Source: Dyadobacter sp. CY356
Lineage (GTDB): Bacteria > Bacteroidota > Bacteroidia > Cytophagales > Spirosomataceae
Assembly: GCF_021440195.1 (NCBI RefSeq)
Contig: NZ_JAJTSZ010000005.1
Location: 310,001 to 374,000 of the forward strand
Length of the DNA: 64,000 bases
Direction: 5' to 3'
Both the position numbers and the translations under genes were made by a program. Positions within the stretch are counted from its first letter, which is position 1; each line of letters opens with the position of its first letter. Positions 48,857 to 58,800 of this stretch are shown here, piece by piece. The notes under the pieces are model-generated. The model was not told where the DNA came from and made no database searches. It saw only the letters and a list, made by a program, of their open reading frames with translations.

Positions 48857-49507
48857 CTATTTGTAGTTTTCCTTTTTCTCGTAATCCAAAATCTTAATTT
48901 CAGCCATCAACCTATTGGTCTCTTCCGAATCAGATGCATTGTAATAGCCTCGTATATGTCCTTCGGCATCTATCAGTACTAACTTCGTTTCCAAAGAATT
49001 AGTTTTCGAACCAGGGATTTCAGTGAGCAACTTCAATTTAGAATCCCAGGTATCTTTAATTTCCTCCTCCGATCCGGTCAACACTTTCCATCCGTTTGTG
49101 CCAAGCTCCTGCGGATAATTTTGTTTCTTTCCTGTCCACTTATCTGCCAGCGTAATTAAATTCAGGTATGGAATGGTTTCTCTTAGCGCGAAAACACGTT
49201 CAACCTGACCAAAGACAATTTCGCATCTATCCATACAATGCTCCGGCAAGTATCCAACCACAGTTACCTGTCCCTTACCAAATTCTTCTGAAATTGCTCT
49301 GCCATTTGTATCCTTCAGGCTTATAACAGGAACCTTGTAAAAAGCAGTATCACCATCAATTACAATAACTTTCCCTGATAGATCTTTCACTGGAAAGTAG
49401 TGCTGAAGATCATAATGATTAGTCGCGAAGAATTTTAAAAATGTAAAAACTAAAGCCGGAATTACTAATGTGACAATCAGTAACCCGGCTTTACGGAAGT
49501 TTATCAT
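48857..49507 (-). CDS. SCO-family copper chaperone for cytochrome oxidase
   Basis: A 216-residue thioredoxin-fold protein with an N-terminal membrane anchor (residues about 8-25). The copper-binding site of SCO/PrrC proteins is EHCMDRCEIVF with C91 and C95 (CxxxC). The conserved late histidine is not obvious here, so copper transfer may differ. Sco1 proteins deliver copper to the CuA centre of subunit II. It is directly upstream of the DUF420 gene in the operon. Confidence 0.75.
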   Translation of the reverse strand: MINFRKAGLLIVTLVIPALVFTFLKFFATNHYDLQHYFPVKDLSGKVIVIDGDTAFYKVPVISLKDTNGRAISEEFGKGQVTVVGYLPEHCMDRCEIVFGQVERVFALRETIPYLNLITLADKWTGKKQNYPQELGTNGWKVLTGSEEEIKDTWDSKLKLLTEIPGSKTNSLETKLVLIDAEGHIRGYYNASDSEETNRLMAEIKILDYEKKENYK

Positions 49508-49517
49508 AACGTTTTAT

Positions 49518-49847
49518 CTACTTGAATACTGCCTCAAAAATAGCATTTCCTTCAAGAAGAAGTGCGAGGATCAACCAGGCAATAAATATTATAGGAACAA
49601 GTATCGACCAGATCAGCGTTTTGGTTTCATGCTTAAGGTGCATAAATTCACCTACGATATAAAATGCTTTCACAATTGTCATAATGATGAAAATCGAAAC
49701 CTTCAAAACTCCATGAGGAACTGTAAAAGCGATAAGGAATTCAAGTGACGTCAGGACTAGAAGAATCCAGAATGTTTTCCAGATTGCTTTGCGTTGTTCT
49801 GCACCTGCGTGAGGATCCTGCTCGTGTATATGATGTACTTCTGACAT
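49518..49847 (-). CDS. Cytochrome c oxidase subunit IV
   Basis: A 109-residue protein with three membrane helices (FWILLVLTSLEFLIAFTVP, VSIFIIMTIVKAFYIVGEFMHL, LVPIIFIAWLILALLLEG). The helix with IVGEFMHLKHETK is typical of oxidase subunit IV of the prokaryotic type (CtaF/CyoD). It lies between the second subunit III gene and SCO. Confidence 0.8.
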   Translation of the reverse strand: MSEVHHIHEQDPHAGAEQRKAIWKTFWILLVLTSLEFLIAFTVPHGVLKVSIFIIMTIVKAFYIVGEFMHLKHETKTLIWSILVPIIFIAWLILALLLEGNAIFEAVFK

Positions 49848-49877
49848 ATGATTTAGAATTATATAAGCTCCTGTTGA

Positions 49878-50648
49878 TTAAACCAGATAAAAGAATGTAA
49901 ATACAAATACCCAAACAAGGTCTACAAAGTGCCAGTAAAGACCAACTTTTTCAACCATTTCATAACTTCCGCGTTTGTCATAAAAACCAGTCGCAGAACG
50001 GAAGAAAATAAGAATATTCAATATAACTCCACTAAATACGTGCGTTCCGTGAAACCCGGTGATGAAGAAGAAGAAATCAGCAAATGCGGGAGGACCATAC
50101 TGGTTTTGTGTAAGATTTGCTCCGTAGATCACTTTCTCCACATATGATCCGTTTTCAAAAACTCTCATCATTGAACCAGCATCTGTTCCATGGATAAAGT
50201 GACTCCATTCCCAAGCCTGGCATCCAAGAAATGTGAAACCTCCAAGAATTGTCCAAAGCATATATTTTTCAACATTCGCACGGTCCATACGGTGGCCGGC
50301 TTCTACTGCAAGTACCATTGTAACACTACTTGCAATAAGAATAAATGTCATAATCCCTACAAAAACCAATGGCAACGATGTTCCATGCAAGAAAGGAACA
50401 GATTCATATACTTTTTCAGGTATAGGCCAGTATAGGTCGGAGAATTTAAAATCTGCTGCTTTTCCGGCAAAGGCAGGAAAACTAAAACGTGCAGTTCCAT
50501 AAGCCACCAGCAAGGCGGAGAAAGTAAAAGTATCTGAGATGAGGAAAAACCACATCATCAATTTCCCGTAACTTGCTTTCATAGGCTCGATCCCGCCCAT
50601 CCACATTTTGGGTTCTACCGTGCCAGGTGTTGTTACATGTGCAGCCAT
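49878..50648 (-). CDS. Cytochrome c oxidase subunit III, long form
   Basis: A 256-residue seven-helix protein. Subunit III signatures include KLMMWFFLISDTFTFSALL and the C-terminal FFFITGFHGTHVFSGVI and VGLYWHFVDLVWVFVFTFFYLV, with Glu/His residues near the proton path. A second subunit III-like gene is next to it, in an arrangement common to Bacteroidota. It does not pump itself but stabilises the oxidase. Confidence 0.85.
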   Translation of the reverse strand: MAAHVTTPGTVEPKMWMGGIEPMKASYGKLMMWFFLISDTFTFSALLVAYGTARFSFPAFAGKAADFKFSDLYWPIPEKVYESVPFLHGTSLPLVFVGIMTFILIASSVTMVLAVEAGHRMDRANVEKYMLWTILGGFTFLGCQAWEWSHFIHGTDAGSMMRVFENGSYVEKVIYGANLTQNQYGPPAFADFFFFITGFHGTHVFSGVILNILIFFRSATGFYDKRGSYEMVEKVGLYWHFVDLVWVFVFTFFYLV

Positions 50649-50661
50649 TGGTGAAAAATTA

Positions 50662-51249
50662 TCAATTAAAAGTCAATAAAAAAACAAAAAGGTATAACCA
50701 AAGTAAATCCAGAAAATGCCAGTAAGTAGCACAGATCTGTATCTGTCTCAAACTCTTGGAATGCACTTTAAAACGGAATACCGCTCTCAATGCATATAGC
50801 AGCACAATAAGACCGCTGATAATATGAAATCCGTGTAATCCTGTAAACACATAAAAAAACGAACCAGATGGGTTTCCTACAAAATAAACATTTGCTGCTA
50901 CCAGATCTTTCCATCCTTCAAACTGCATCCAAAGGAATGCGATTCCAAGTGCAAAAGTAACATAAATTGCTATTTTCAAAGTCTTGAAATCATCTTTTTT
51001 TGCAGCAAAATAAGCCCATTGCATAGAAAGACTGCTAACTACCAGAACTGCTGAGCTATACCAGAAAATTTTTGGCATTGCAAATTCCAGCCAATTACCT
51101 TCTGCCCTTCTTACAAGGTATGCACTTGTCTGAGACGCGAAGAGCATGATGATACTTACCAGAAACAACCAAAGAATGAACTTCATTGGATCCATGGCAA
51201 GCGTTTCCTTCGGCTCTTTATCTACTTTTAACTGCTGAATATTTTCCAT
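50662..51249 (-). CDS. Cytochrome c oxidase subunit III, short form
   Basis: A 195-residue five-helix version of subunit III: SFFYVFTGLHGFHIISGLIVLLY and the terminal ATYWHFLDLLWLYLFVFLLTF match the same motifs as its neighbour. It is probably paralogous and both may be parts of one oxidase. It lies 17 bases from ctaB. Confidence 0.85.
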   Translation of the reverse strand: MENIQQLKVDKEPKETLAMDPMKFILWLFLVSIIMLFASQTSAYLVRRAEGNWLEFAMPKIFWYSSAVLVVSSLSMQWAYFAAKKDDFKTLKIAIYVTFALGIAFLWMQFEGWKDLVAANVYFVGNPSGSFFYVFTGLHGFHIISGLIVLLYALRAVFRFKVHSKSLRQIQICATYWHFLDLLWLYLFVFLLTFN

Positions 51250-51266
51250 TTCACTTAAATACTATA

Positions 51267-52166
51267 TCACAATTTATCCAACAAAAACGCAATCTGAACA
51301 ATAGGCAAATATACAAAGGAACCAAACATCAATTGGCGGGCCGTTTTATCAGAGCATTTCCTCATCAAATGAAAGGTCTGAGCAAGGAACAAAACGCCAA
51401 AAACTGTTGCTATGAAAGCTGAATTGATTCCAGTCATACCCAACTTGTAAGGTAACCAACCTATTGGAAGCAAAAATAACGTGTAAATCATGATTTGCAT
51501 CGTTGTATCTGCATCTTTCAAACCGTTTGCTGGTAATAATTTAAACCCTGCACGTTTGTAATCGTCATCCAAAACCCAGGCAATAGCCCAAAAATGCGGG
51601 AACTGCCAGAAAAATTGGATCGCAAATAAAATCCCTGGTTCAAGACCGAAATGATTTGTAGCTGCTACCCAGCCTATCATTGGAGGAAATGCTCCGGGAA
51701 AAGCTCCCACAAAAACAGCAATCGGACCGACGCGTTTCAAAGGAGTGTAGACAAATCCATATAAAACCAGCGATAATAAGGCCAGTAATCCACTTATGAG
51801 ATTGCAATATATAATGAAAATGAAAAGAGAGGAAATACCAAGAAATACAGCCCAGATGATCGCCTGTTCAACCGTTACCCTGCCACTTGGCAAAGGACGA
51901 TTCTCTGTTCTTTTCATCATTTTATCCAGATCAATTTCCAGGATCTGGTTAATGATATTCGCAGCACCGGTGATTCCAATAGAAGCAATACAGAAAAGAA
52001 CGATTTTAACCCAACTAATGCTACTGGCTCCTAAACTATATCCCATCGCACCAGAAAAAGCGATCAAAAATGCCAGTCTGAATTTCAACAATTCAAACAA
52101 AGCCTTTACTTTATCTCCAACTTTTAAATTCAAACCTTCCTGTGCTGATGTCATTATTCTGCTCAA
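51267..52166 (-). CDS. ctaB: Protoheme IX farnesyltransferase (heme O synthase)
   Basis: UbiA-family prenyltransferase of 299 residues that adds a farnesyl tail to heme B, giving heme O for the oxidase. Metal-binding Asp-rich motifs are NQILEIDLDKMMKRTENRPLPSGR near 92-115 and WVLDDDYKRAGFKLLP near 210. Seven to nine helices. It lies between ctaA and the oxidase subunit III genes. Confidence 0.93.
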   Translation of the reverse strand: MSRIMTSAQEGLNLKVGDKVKALFELLKFRLAFLIAFSGAMGYSLGASSISWVKIVLFCIASIGITGAANIINQILEIDLDKMMKRTENRPLPSGRVTVEQAIIWAVFLGISSLFIFIIYCNLISGLLALLSLVLYGFVYTPLKRVGPIAVFVGAFPGAFPPMIGWVAATNHFGLEPGILFAIQFFWQFPHFWAIAWVLDDDYKRAGFKLLPANGLKDADTTMQIMIYTLFLLPIGWLPYKLGMTGINSAFIATVFGVLFLAQTFHLMRKCSDKTARQLMFGSFVYLPIVQIAFLLDKL

Positions 52167-52173
52167 TTTCCAA

Positions 52174-53202
52174 CTACACTAAATCCTTACTCAATTTAAC
52201 AATATCTCTGCTCCACGATAACTGATTTGCATTCATCAGCAGCCACATCATGAATTGAAATCCGATCATAATTATTGCCAGCGTCAAGTGAATTGGCTGC
52301 GCAAATGCCGGTACTCCAAAATATGCCATTATCACGCCTGTCAATATTTCCAGTCCTAAAATCACCAGACAAACTTTTCCCATTTGTTTGATTCTGGATT
52401 CTCCTTCAATCGAGTGATTTATTTTATTCACCCAAAATACATTTGAAACAAGTACCAGTATAGAGAAAGAACGATGAATATAAAAAGGCACTCCCAGTGT
52501 TTCGATCCATTGTGCACGCCCGGAGTATCCCAACGCCCGAATAACTTCATCCATTACCTCACGAACCTGGGTCCCTAATAAAATCTGGATAAGTGATAAT
52601 ACAAGAACAATGACAGACAATTTATCAATCAAGCCTTTGTTGGCGATCTGCTTACCATCTTTTTCTGATGAATAGGAAGATCTGATAAACAGGTAAATCA
52701 AAATGAAAACAATAACAATTGCTAAAAGCATATGAACTGTAATCATCACAGGATGTAACTCGGAAGATACTACCTTAGATCCTAACCAACCCTGAAACCC
52801 TACCAAAACAAAAGCTAACAGACTGAATCCAAACAAGCTTTTTCTGTTTGTTTTTAAGTAAGGAGTGGACGCTACAAGTGTTATGAAAATCATAATACCT
52901 GTAAAAGCTCCGAAAAGACGGTTTACATATTCTATCCAGGTTTTTACCGGGTTGAATATTACTTCGCCTTTGAGTTTAGCTCCGTATATCTCCTTATAAT
53001 CTAATGGTAGCTGTGAGGCCTCCGTTGGAGGAATCCAGCTACCAAAGCATTTAGGCCAATCAGGACATCCCATACCAGCTCCGGTACTTCTTACTACCCC
53101 ACCAACCATGATAAGGATGTAAAGGACAATAACTGTATTCAGTGTTAACCGCCGAAAACGACGGTTAACACGTGAATCAATGAGCTTGGTTAAACTGGTC
53201 AT
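52174..53202 (-). CDS. ctaA: Heme A synthase
   Basis: A 342-residue COX15/CtaA-type protein with about eight helices that converts heme O to heme A. Family features: GGVVRSTGAGMGCPDWPKCFG near 35 with the cysteine pair, and His-containing helices (YVNRLFGAFTGIM; ELHPVMITVHMLLA; YIHRSFSILVLVSN; PIHLTLAIIMIGF). The start overlaps the end of ctaD by 26 bases, suggesting translational coupling. Next gene ctaB follows after seven bases. Confidence 0.92.
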   Translation of the reverse strand: MTSLTKLIDSRVNRRFRRLTLNTVIVLYILIMVGGVVRSTGAGMGCPDWPKCFGSWIPPTEASQLPLDYKEIYGAKLKGEVIFNPVKTWIEYVNRLFGAFTGIMIFITLVASTPYLKTNRKSLFGFSLLAFVLVGFQGWLGSKVVSSELHPVMITVHMLLAIVIVFILIYLFIRSSYSSEKDGKQIANKGLIDKLSVIVLVLSLIQILLGTQVREVMDEVIRALGYSGRAQWIETLGVPFYIHRSFSILVLVSNVFWVNKINHSIEGESRIKQMGKVCLVILGLEILTGVIMAYFGVPAFAQPIHLTLAIIMIGFQFMMWLLMNANQLSWSRDIVKLSKDLV

Positions 53203-55057
53203 TAAAATTCTGAGCCGCTATTTCTTTTTCGGTCGCAATCAACTCATTCTCATGTGGGAAATTAGATTCCAATGTTTGAGAATAAGGTATATTCTGAGGT
53301 ATAAAATCCTCCGTTGCACCAGGTTTGCTATAATCATATGACCAACGATACACTGCTGGTATTTCGCCTTCCCAGTTACCATGACCAGGAACAATTGGCG
53401 TAGTCCATTCCAGTGTATTAGATCTCCATGGATTTTGAGGAGCTGTTTTGCCTCTGAAAATGCTGCTGAAGAAATTATAAAGGAATATAAACTGAGCAAG
53501 GAATGACAGAATCGCTGCTACTGTTATGAACATATTCATGTCCATAAATTTATGCGTAAAGTCGTAGCTTGTGAATTGATAATAACGACGTGGGAAACCT
53601 GCGATACCAACATAATGCATTGGAATAAAGATCAGGTAAATTCCTACAAACGTAAACCAGAAGTGAATCTGACCTAATGTCCGGTTCATCATTTTACCGA
53701 ACATCTTAGGGAACCAGTGATAAACACCTGCAAACAAACCAAAAGCTGAAGCTGCACCCATTACAAGGTGAAAGTGAGCTACTACGAAATAAGTATCATG
53801 AAGCTGAATATCCAAAGCACTGTTTCCAAGTATAATACCTGTCAAACCACCTGATACGAATAAGGATACCATACCAATCGCAAACAACATACCTGGTGTA
53901 AATACGATGTTACCCTTCCATAAGGTTGTGATGTAGTTAAACCCTTTTACTGCAGATGGTACCGCAATAATCAAAGTAAGGAACATAAATACAGATCCAA
54001 GGAACGGATTCATACCTGTTACAAACATATGGTGAGCCCATACAATAAAGGCAAGGAATGCAATACCTAACATGGATGCGATCATCGCACGGTAACCAAA
54101 GATTGGCTTACGTGAATTTGTCGCAATAACTTCTGACGTGATACCAAGACCAGGAAGAAGTACAATATATACCTCAGGGTGACCAAGGAACCAGAACAAA
54201 TGCTGGAAAAGGATTGGGCTACCACCGACATTTGGAAGTGCTTCACCATTAATATAGATCTCAGAAAGATAGAAACTCGTTCCAAAGTGACGATCAAAGA
54301 TCAAAAGCAATACAGACGAGAACAATACTGGGAAAGATATAAGCCCCAAAATTGCCGTAATCAGGAAAGACCAGATTGTCAAAGGAAGACGGTCAAATGA
54401 CATACCCCGGGTACGTAAATTAATTACAGTCGTGATATAGTTGATACCTCCTAATAATTGTGACACAATGAAAAGAGCCATACTTACCAACCAAAGCGTC
54501 ATCCCCATTCCTGAACCTGGATGCGCTTGCGGTAATGCACTCAATGGAGGATAAATTACCCACCCACCCGCAGCAGGACCAGTTTGTAAGAATAAAGAGG
54601 CGAACATGATAACGCTGGCCAGGAAGAAGAACCAGTATGATAACATGTTCATAAATCCTGATGCCATATCTCTTGCACCAATTTGCAGAGGGATCAGGAA
54701 GTTACTGAAAGTACCACTCAAACCTGCTGTAAGTACAAAGAATACCATAATGGTACCGTGCATTGTAACCAAAGCCAGGTAAAAGTTAGGATCCAGTTTA
54801 CCAGTTTCGCTAATCCAGTTTCCAAACAAAGGTCTCAACCATGACAAGTTAGAGTCTGGCATACCAAGTTGGATACGGAAGATTACGGACATAGAAATCC
54901 CAATCACCGCCCAGAGAATACCCGTGATCAGGTATTGCTTTGCTATAACCTTGTGATCCTCAGAAAATACGTATTTCTGCCAAAAGCTTTGTGCCTCGTG
55001 ATGGTGCGCATGTTCCTCATGGTGTACAGCGGCTTCCATTCCTTCAATAGCTGACAT
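53177..55057 (-). CDS. ctaD: Cytochrome c oxidase subunit I
   Basis: Catalytic heme-copper subunit, 626 residues. The CuB/heme region is intact: HPEVYIVLLPG with CuB His and the cross-linking Tyr, VWAHHMFVTGMNPF (CuB histidine pair), and HDTYFVVAHFHLVMG (heme ligand pair). N-terminal extension (residues 1-40) is His-rich. It lies between subunit II and ctaA. The A-type helix VI pattern (GHPEVYI) fits aa3-type oxidases. Confidence 0.96.
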   Translation of the reverse strand: MSAIEGMEAAVHHEEHAHHHEAQSFWQKYVFSEDHKVIAKQYLITGILWAVIGISMSVIFRIQLGMPDSNLSWLRPLFGNWISETGKLDPNFYLALVTMHGTIMVFFVLTAGLSGTFSNFLIPLQIGARDMASGFMNMLSYWFFFLASVIMFASLFLQTGPAAGGWVIYPPLSALPQAHPGSGMGMTLWLVSMALFIVSQLLGGINYITTVINLRTRGMSFDRLPLTIWSFLITAILGLISFPVLFSSVLLLIFDRHFGTSFYLSEIYINGEALPNVGGSPILFQHLFWFLGHPEVYIVLLPGLGITSEVIATNSRKPIFGYRAMIASMLGIAFLAFIVWAHHMFVTGMNPFLGSVFMFLTLIIAVPSAVKGFNYITTLWKGNIVFTPGMLFAIGMVSLFVSGGLTGIILGNSALDIQLHDTYFVVAHFHLVMGAASAFGLFAGVYHWFPKMFGKMMNRTLGQIHFWFTFVGIYLIFIPMHYVGIAGFPRRYYQFTSYDFTHKFMDMNMFITVAAILSFLAQFIFLYNFFSSIFRGKTAPQNPWRSNTLEWTTPIVPGHGNWEGEIPAVYRWSYDYSKPGATEDFIPQNIPYSQTLESNFPHENELIATEKEIAAQNFNDQFNQAH

Positions 55058-55086
55058 ATGCCTGTTTTGTATTTAAATTAATAAAA

Positions 55087-56199
55087 TTAGCGAAGTGCTG
55101 CACTTGTTCCCATTCCACCACCAACCGAAGCTGTTTTAGCAGTATCTGCCGGTGTTGTGGTTTCAGCTGGCAAACCTTTCATTGCCTTGGCTTTCAAGTT
55201 ATCAGGTACTTTCGCAAGATATTCCGGGTATGTCTGAAGAAAAGTTGTTTGTTCAGCACACCATTTTTTATATGAAGCTTCGTCTTCAACAACAAGGTTC
55301 AATTTCATAGAGAAATGGCCTTGACCACAAACCTCTGTACAAGCAATTTCATATTTGAAATTCGGATCATTCAGATCAGCACGCATTTGAGCAGTTGTCT
55401 TGTCCGGAACAAACCAAAATTTAGTTGGCATGCCTGGTACTGCATCCATTTTCACACGCATGTGAGGAATGAATACACTATGCAAAACGTCACGCGCACG
55501 AATTTTCAAAAGTACGGGTCTGTTAACAGGAATGTGCATTTCCGTAGGGTTAAGGAAATCGTCAAATGAATTTTCATCAGACAGATCTATACCTACTTCA
55601 TTTTGCGCATCAATCAACTTGTAATTGTAGTTACCAAGTTTATTATCGCTAACACCACCATAACGAACAATCCAGTTAAACTGCTTTCCTGTGATTTCAA
55701 TAACTTCCGCATCAGCAGGAGCATCTGAGGTAATATCAGACCAAGCTTTCCAACCTGTAAAAACCAACATGGCCATTACAATGGCAGGAATGATCGTCCA
55801 GATAAGTTCCAACTTATGGTTATCTGGATAAAAGGATGCTTTATTTCCTTTTTTGTACTGATATTTCCAGGCAAAGAAGAAAATCAAAAAGTTAACAAAG
55901 GCAAACGGAATTGTCAGAATACCCATTGAAAACCAAAACAGATCATCCGTTCTTCTACCGTGTACAGACGAAGCAATCGGTAAAAAATGTTCTCTTGCAT
56001 GCAGGTAAGACCAAGTAATCCCGATTACCGCAGCTACAAGGATAACGATAAACATGGCCCCATTCCAGCTATTACCTTCCGGCACAGCATCAGCAGATTC
56101 TGGCTTCTTAACACTTGTGAGAACGCCTTGCAACCTGGAAATCACAACACCGGTGAGAACCACAAAAACTAAGGCAACTATTGCAATGATAAAATACAT
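55087..56199 (-). CDS. coxB: Cytochrome c oxidase subunit II
   Basis: A 370-residue CuA-binding subunit. Two N-terminal membrane segments pass the cupredoxin domain to the periplasm. CuA ligands are H in HSVFIPHMRVKMDAVPG near 240 and the cluster CTEVCGQGHFSM near 295. The family tail lacks a CxxCH heme site, so this is an aa3 rather than caa3 form. It lies 21 bases after actF in the operon, linking the oxidase to alternative complex III. Confidence 0.93.
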   Translation of the reverse strand: MYFIIAIVALVFVVLTGVVISRLQGVLTSVKKPESADAVPEGNSWNGAMFIVILVAAVIGITWSYLHAREHFLPIASSVHGRRTDDLFWFSMGILTIPFAFVNFLIFFFAWKYQYKKGNKASFYPDNHKLELIWTIIPAIVMAMLVFTGWKAWSDITSDAPADAEVIEITGKQFNWIVRYGGVSDNKLGNYNYKLIDAQNEVGIDLSDENSFDDFLNPTEMHIPVNRPVLLKIRARDVLHSVFIPHMRVKMDAVPGMPTKFWFVPDKTTAQMRADLNDPNFKYEIACTEVCGQGHFSMKLNLVVEDEASYKKWCAEQTTFLQTYPEYLAKVPDNLKAKAMKGLPAETTTPADTAKTASVGGGMGTSAALR

Positions 56200-56220
56200 G
56201 ATAATAACAGGTTAAGCAAA

Positions 56221-57567
56221 TTAGGCGATATCGTGATGCAATGATTCTTCCAACATTGGGTGGTGCTTTGGAATCAAATTTGCCTTTTCCAACTGAGTCG
56301 CCATTGACCAAACAAATCCACAAATGAAGACTAAGAAAAATCCCCATTCCAACGGTCCAAATCCCGCTGTATCCCCGGCGCTACCAGGCATAATGTTCGT
56401 GTAAAAATCCATATAATGTCCGATGATTACACTCCAGCATGCCACTTTAAGAATTGAATGCGTAAACTTAGAATCTCTTGTCATCAAAACCAGGAATGGC
56501 AAGAAGAAATTAAGGAACAAAGTTATGAAGAATGGAGCTTTGAAAATACTTCCATGTCCTCTGAAACGCTCAATGAAATAAATAATTTCTTCCGGCTGGT
56601 TAGCATAATAGATCAAAAGGAACTGAGCAAACCATACATAGGTCCAGAAAATACTAAATGCAAAAACGAATTTCCCTAAATCTCTAAGGTGACTTGAATT
56701 TACAGCTTTAAGATATCCTCTTTCTCTCAGCATAACAACTGTCAAAGTGATAACTGCCAATCCGGCTACGTGCCAGCTTGCCAAAGTATACCACCCAAAC
56801 ATCGTACTGAACCAGTGCGGGTCAATTGACATAACAAAGTCCCAGGCAGATGTAGAAGATGTTACTCCAAAAATTACAAGAAATGCTGTTCCTAGACGTA
56901 TTGATTTATCATATAATTCTGTTCCACCGATTTGATCCTCTTCCAAAGAAAACTGACGTATCTTTCTCCACATGAAATACCATGCAACAAAATAAAATAT
57001 TAATCTGCCTACAAAAAATGGTGTATTCAGATATCCGTGTTTTCCTGCCAATACTTCATCATATTCGGGACCACCTACTTCATACACTTCGCTGTGTGTC
57101 CAGTGAAATAAATCATGACCTCCAAAAATGAATACCAAAAGCATGATAACGCCGGTTATTGGCAAAAATGCAGGCATTGCTTCCGGAACTCTTTTAAATA
57201 CTGCTGACCATCCTGCTTGTGCAAGATAGTTGTAGGAAATGAAAAACATACCTACAACCGATATACCAGTAAAATATACTGCATTTACCCAAATATTAGC
57301 CCAGATACGTGTAAGCCAGCTAACATGATGTTCTTCAACAGCATGACCCGCTGCTTCATGACTAGCCGCCGCAGCATGTCCGGTTATTGCATTAACTGCA
57401 CCATGTGCCGCTTCTGCTTCATGATGTCCTCCCGGTTGCGCCGCAAGATAAATCCCTACTACCACTAAAGCCGCTCCAATAGCTCCTCCAATGATAAGGT
57501 TTCTTTTAGCTCCCGAAGTGAATTCAAACCGTTCTTCAATAGAAGGAATCGAATGTGCTGATGCCAT
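56221..57567 (-). CDS. actF: Alternative complex III subunit ActF
   Basis: A 448-residue multi-helix membrane protein, related to NrfD/ActC, of quinol:cytochrome c oxidoreductase. About ten helices after a His/Ala-rich N-terminal region (residues 60-80). Features typical of ActF include VFKRVPEAMPAFLPITGVIMLL, HDLFHWTHSEV and DFYTNIMPGSAGDTAGFGPLEWGFFLVF. It sits between actE and coxB. Confidence 0.9.
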   Translation of the reverse strand: MASAHSIPSIEERFEFTSGAKRNLIIGGAIGAALVVVGIYLAAQPGGHHEAEAAHGAVNAITGHAAAASHEAAGHAVEEHHVSWLTRIWANIWVNAVYFTGISVVGMFFISYNYLAQAGWSAVFKRVPEAMPAFLPITGVIMLLVFIFGGHDLFHWTHSEVYEVGGPEYDEVLAGKHGYLNTPFFVGRLIFYFVAWYFMWRKIRQFSLEEDQIGGTELYDKSIRLGTAFLVIFGVTSSTSAWDFVMSIDPHWFSTMFGWYTLASWHVAGLAVITLTVVMLRERGYLKAVNSSHLRDLGKFVFAFSIFWTYVWFAQFLLIYYANQPEEIIYFIERFRGHGSIFKAPFFITLFLNFFLPFLVLMTRDSKFTHSILKVACWSVIIGHYMDFYTNIMPGSAGDTAGFGPLEWGFFLVFICGFVWSMATQLEKANLIPKHHPMLEESLHHDIA

Positions 57568-57602
57568 TATTCAAATATTATTTCTCAGTTATCAAAAATA
57601 AA

Positions 57603-58211
57603 TTATGCTCCTTTTTGCAGCTTTTGTACATAATGTACAATTTTCCAGCGCTCCTCAGGATTAATTTGTGAACCGTGTGGCCACATCCGTGCTTTACCGT
57701 AAGTAATAACATGGAAAATATGTCCTTCGTTTAAGTTCTTGTAAGCATCACTTGCGTAATTCGGAACCCCCTTGTAAACAGCTGCGACTTTACCATCACC
57801 TGCTCCCGTAGCTCCATGACAATGCTGGCAATATCTCTCAAATAAAACTTTACCTTCTGCAAGGCTTTTTTCATTAAGAGGTACCGGATTTTTCAATACT
57901 CTTTCAGAAATAGAAATACTATCTGCCGGAATGTTGTAAACCATAAGATCTACTTGTGAGGAATCTCCCTTACCAAAAGATGTGTTGTAGTTACGACGCG
58001 CTACTGTTCCTTCAACTGGCAAACGCATTGTTAAACCCATCGGGTTAATCGGATTTGCTTTTTCCTGTCTGTATGGTTCGTATCCAACCGGCAGGTACAT
58101 ATTTGGCGCATATTGCTTACCTGGGTTATTTGGGTCACGCGTGCAACTGAATGCAGCGGTCATGATAACAGCCAGGGCCAGGGAATATCTATATAAACTT
58201 TTCAATTTCAT
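57603..58211 (-). CDS. actE: Alternative complex III cytochrome c subunit ActE, lipoprotein
   Basis: A monoheme c-type cytochrome of 202 residues from the ATG at 58211. Lipobox AAFSC near residue 19-23 anchors it outside. The heme-binding CQHCH lies in YCQHCHGATGAGDG near 125, and a Met ligand in the C-terminal helix follows. A longer frame beginning at 58256 would overlap actD. It carries electrons from complex III towards the oxidase. Confidence 0.9.
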   Translation of the reverse strand: MKLKSLYRYSLALAVIMTAAFSCTRDPNNPGKQYAPNMYLPVGYEPYRQEKANPINPMGLTMRLPVEGTVARRNYNTSFGKGDSSQVDLMVYNIPADSISISERVLKNPVPLNEKSLAEGKVLFERYCQHCHGATGAGDGKVAAVYKGVPNYASDAYKNLNEGHIFHVITYGKARMWPHGSQINPEERWKIVHYVQKLQKGA

Positions 58212-58224
58212 CGATCCAAGCACA

Positions 58225-58755
58225 TTAAAATTGTTTGATGTTAACCTCTTCTGCACCGCTATCTCTTAGTGCACGGGATATTTCATCTTCACTCATTGAA
58301 TTTCTACCTACGTTAATCGCCATAATAAATTTGTTGTCCGTAGCACGAACATCAAATCTTTCGTGGTTATGAGCCGCAGGACTCAACCCATTGGATATGA
58401 AAAACGTAGTTACCATACCAAATGCTGTAAAAAGAACAGTTAATTCAAACGTTATAGGAATATAGTTAGGCAAAGAAATTGAATCCTTACCACCAACAAT
58501 CATTGGCCAGTCAATCCCCATCGTCCAGATCATCAGGGTCAACGCAACACAACATCCGGTAACACCAAACATAAATGCCGCAATACCGATTCTTGTACGT
58601 GGATGACCCAGTGCGTCATCCATTCCGTGAATTGGAAAAGGAGAATATACTTCCTGTATTTTCACTCCTGCCTTTCTGAGTCTTGGTACTGCATGTAATA
58701 CAGTATCGTCATCGTCGTAGACTCCAACTAAATATTTACCAGATAATTCTGCCAT
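58225..58755 (-). CDS. actD: Alternative complex III subunit ActD (DUF3341)
   Basis: A 176-residue subunit with two membrane helices (FMFGVTGCCVALTLMIWTM; FELTVLFTAFGMVTTFFI) between soluble ends. It fits DUF3341: GVYDDDDTVLHAVPRLRKAGVKIQEVYSPFPIHGMDDALG. It lies between actC and actE. Confidence 0.9.
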   Translation of the reverse strand: MAELSGKYLVGVYDDDDTVLHAVPRLRKAGVKIQEVYSPFPIHGMDDALGHPRTRIGIAAFMFGVTGCCVALTLMIWTMGIDWPMIVGGKDSISLPNYIPITFELTVLFTAFGMVTTFFISNGLSPAAHNHERFDVRATDNKFIMAINVGRNSMSEDEISRALRDSGAEEVNIKQF

Positions 58756-58800
58756 ATTTATACTAATGTTAAATATTATTCTTCGCTCTGAGCGATTTAC

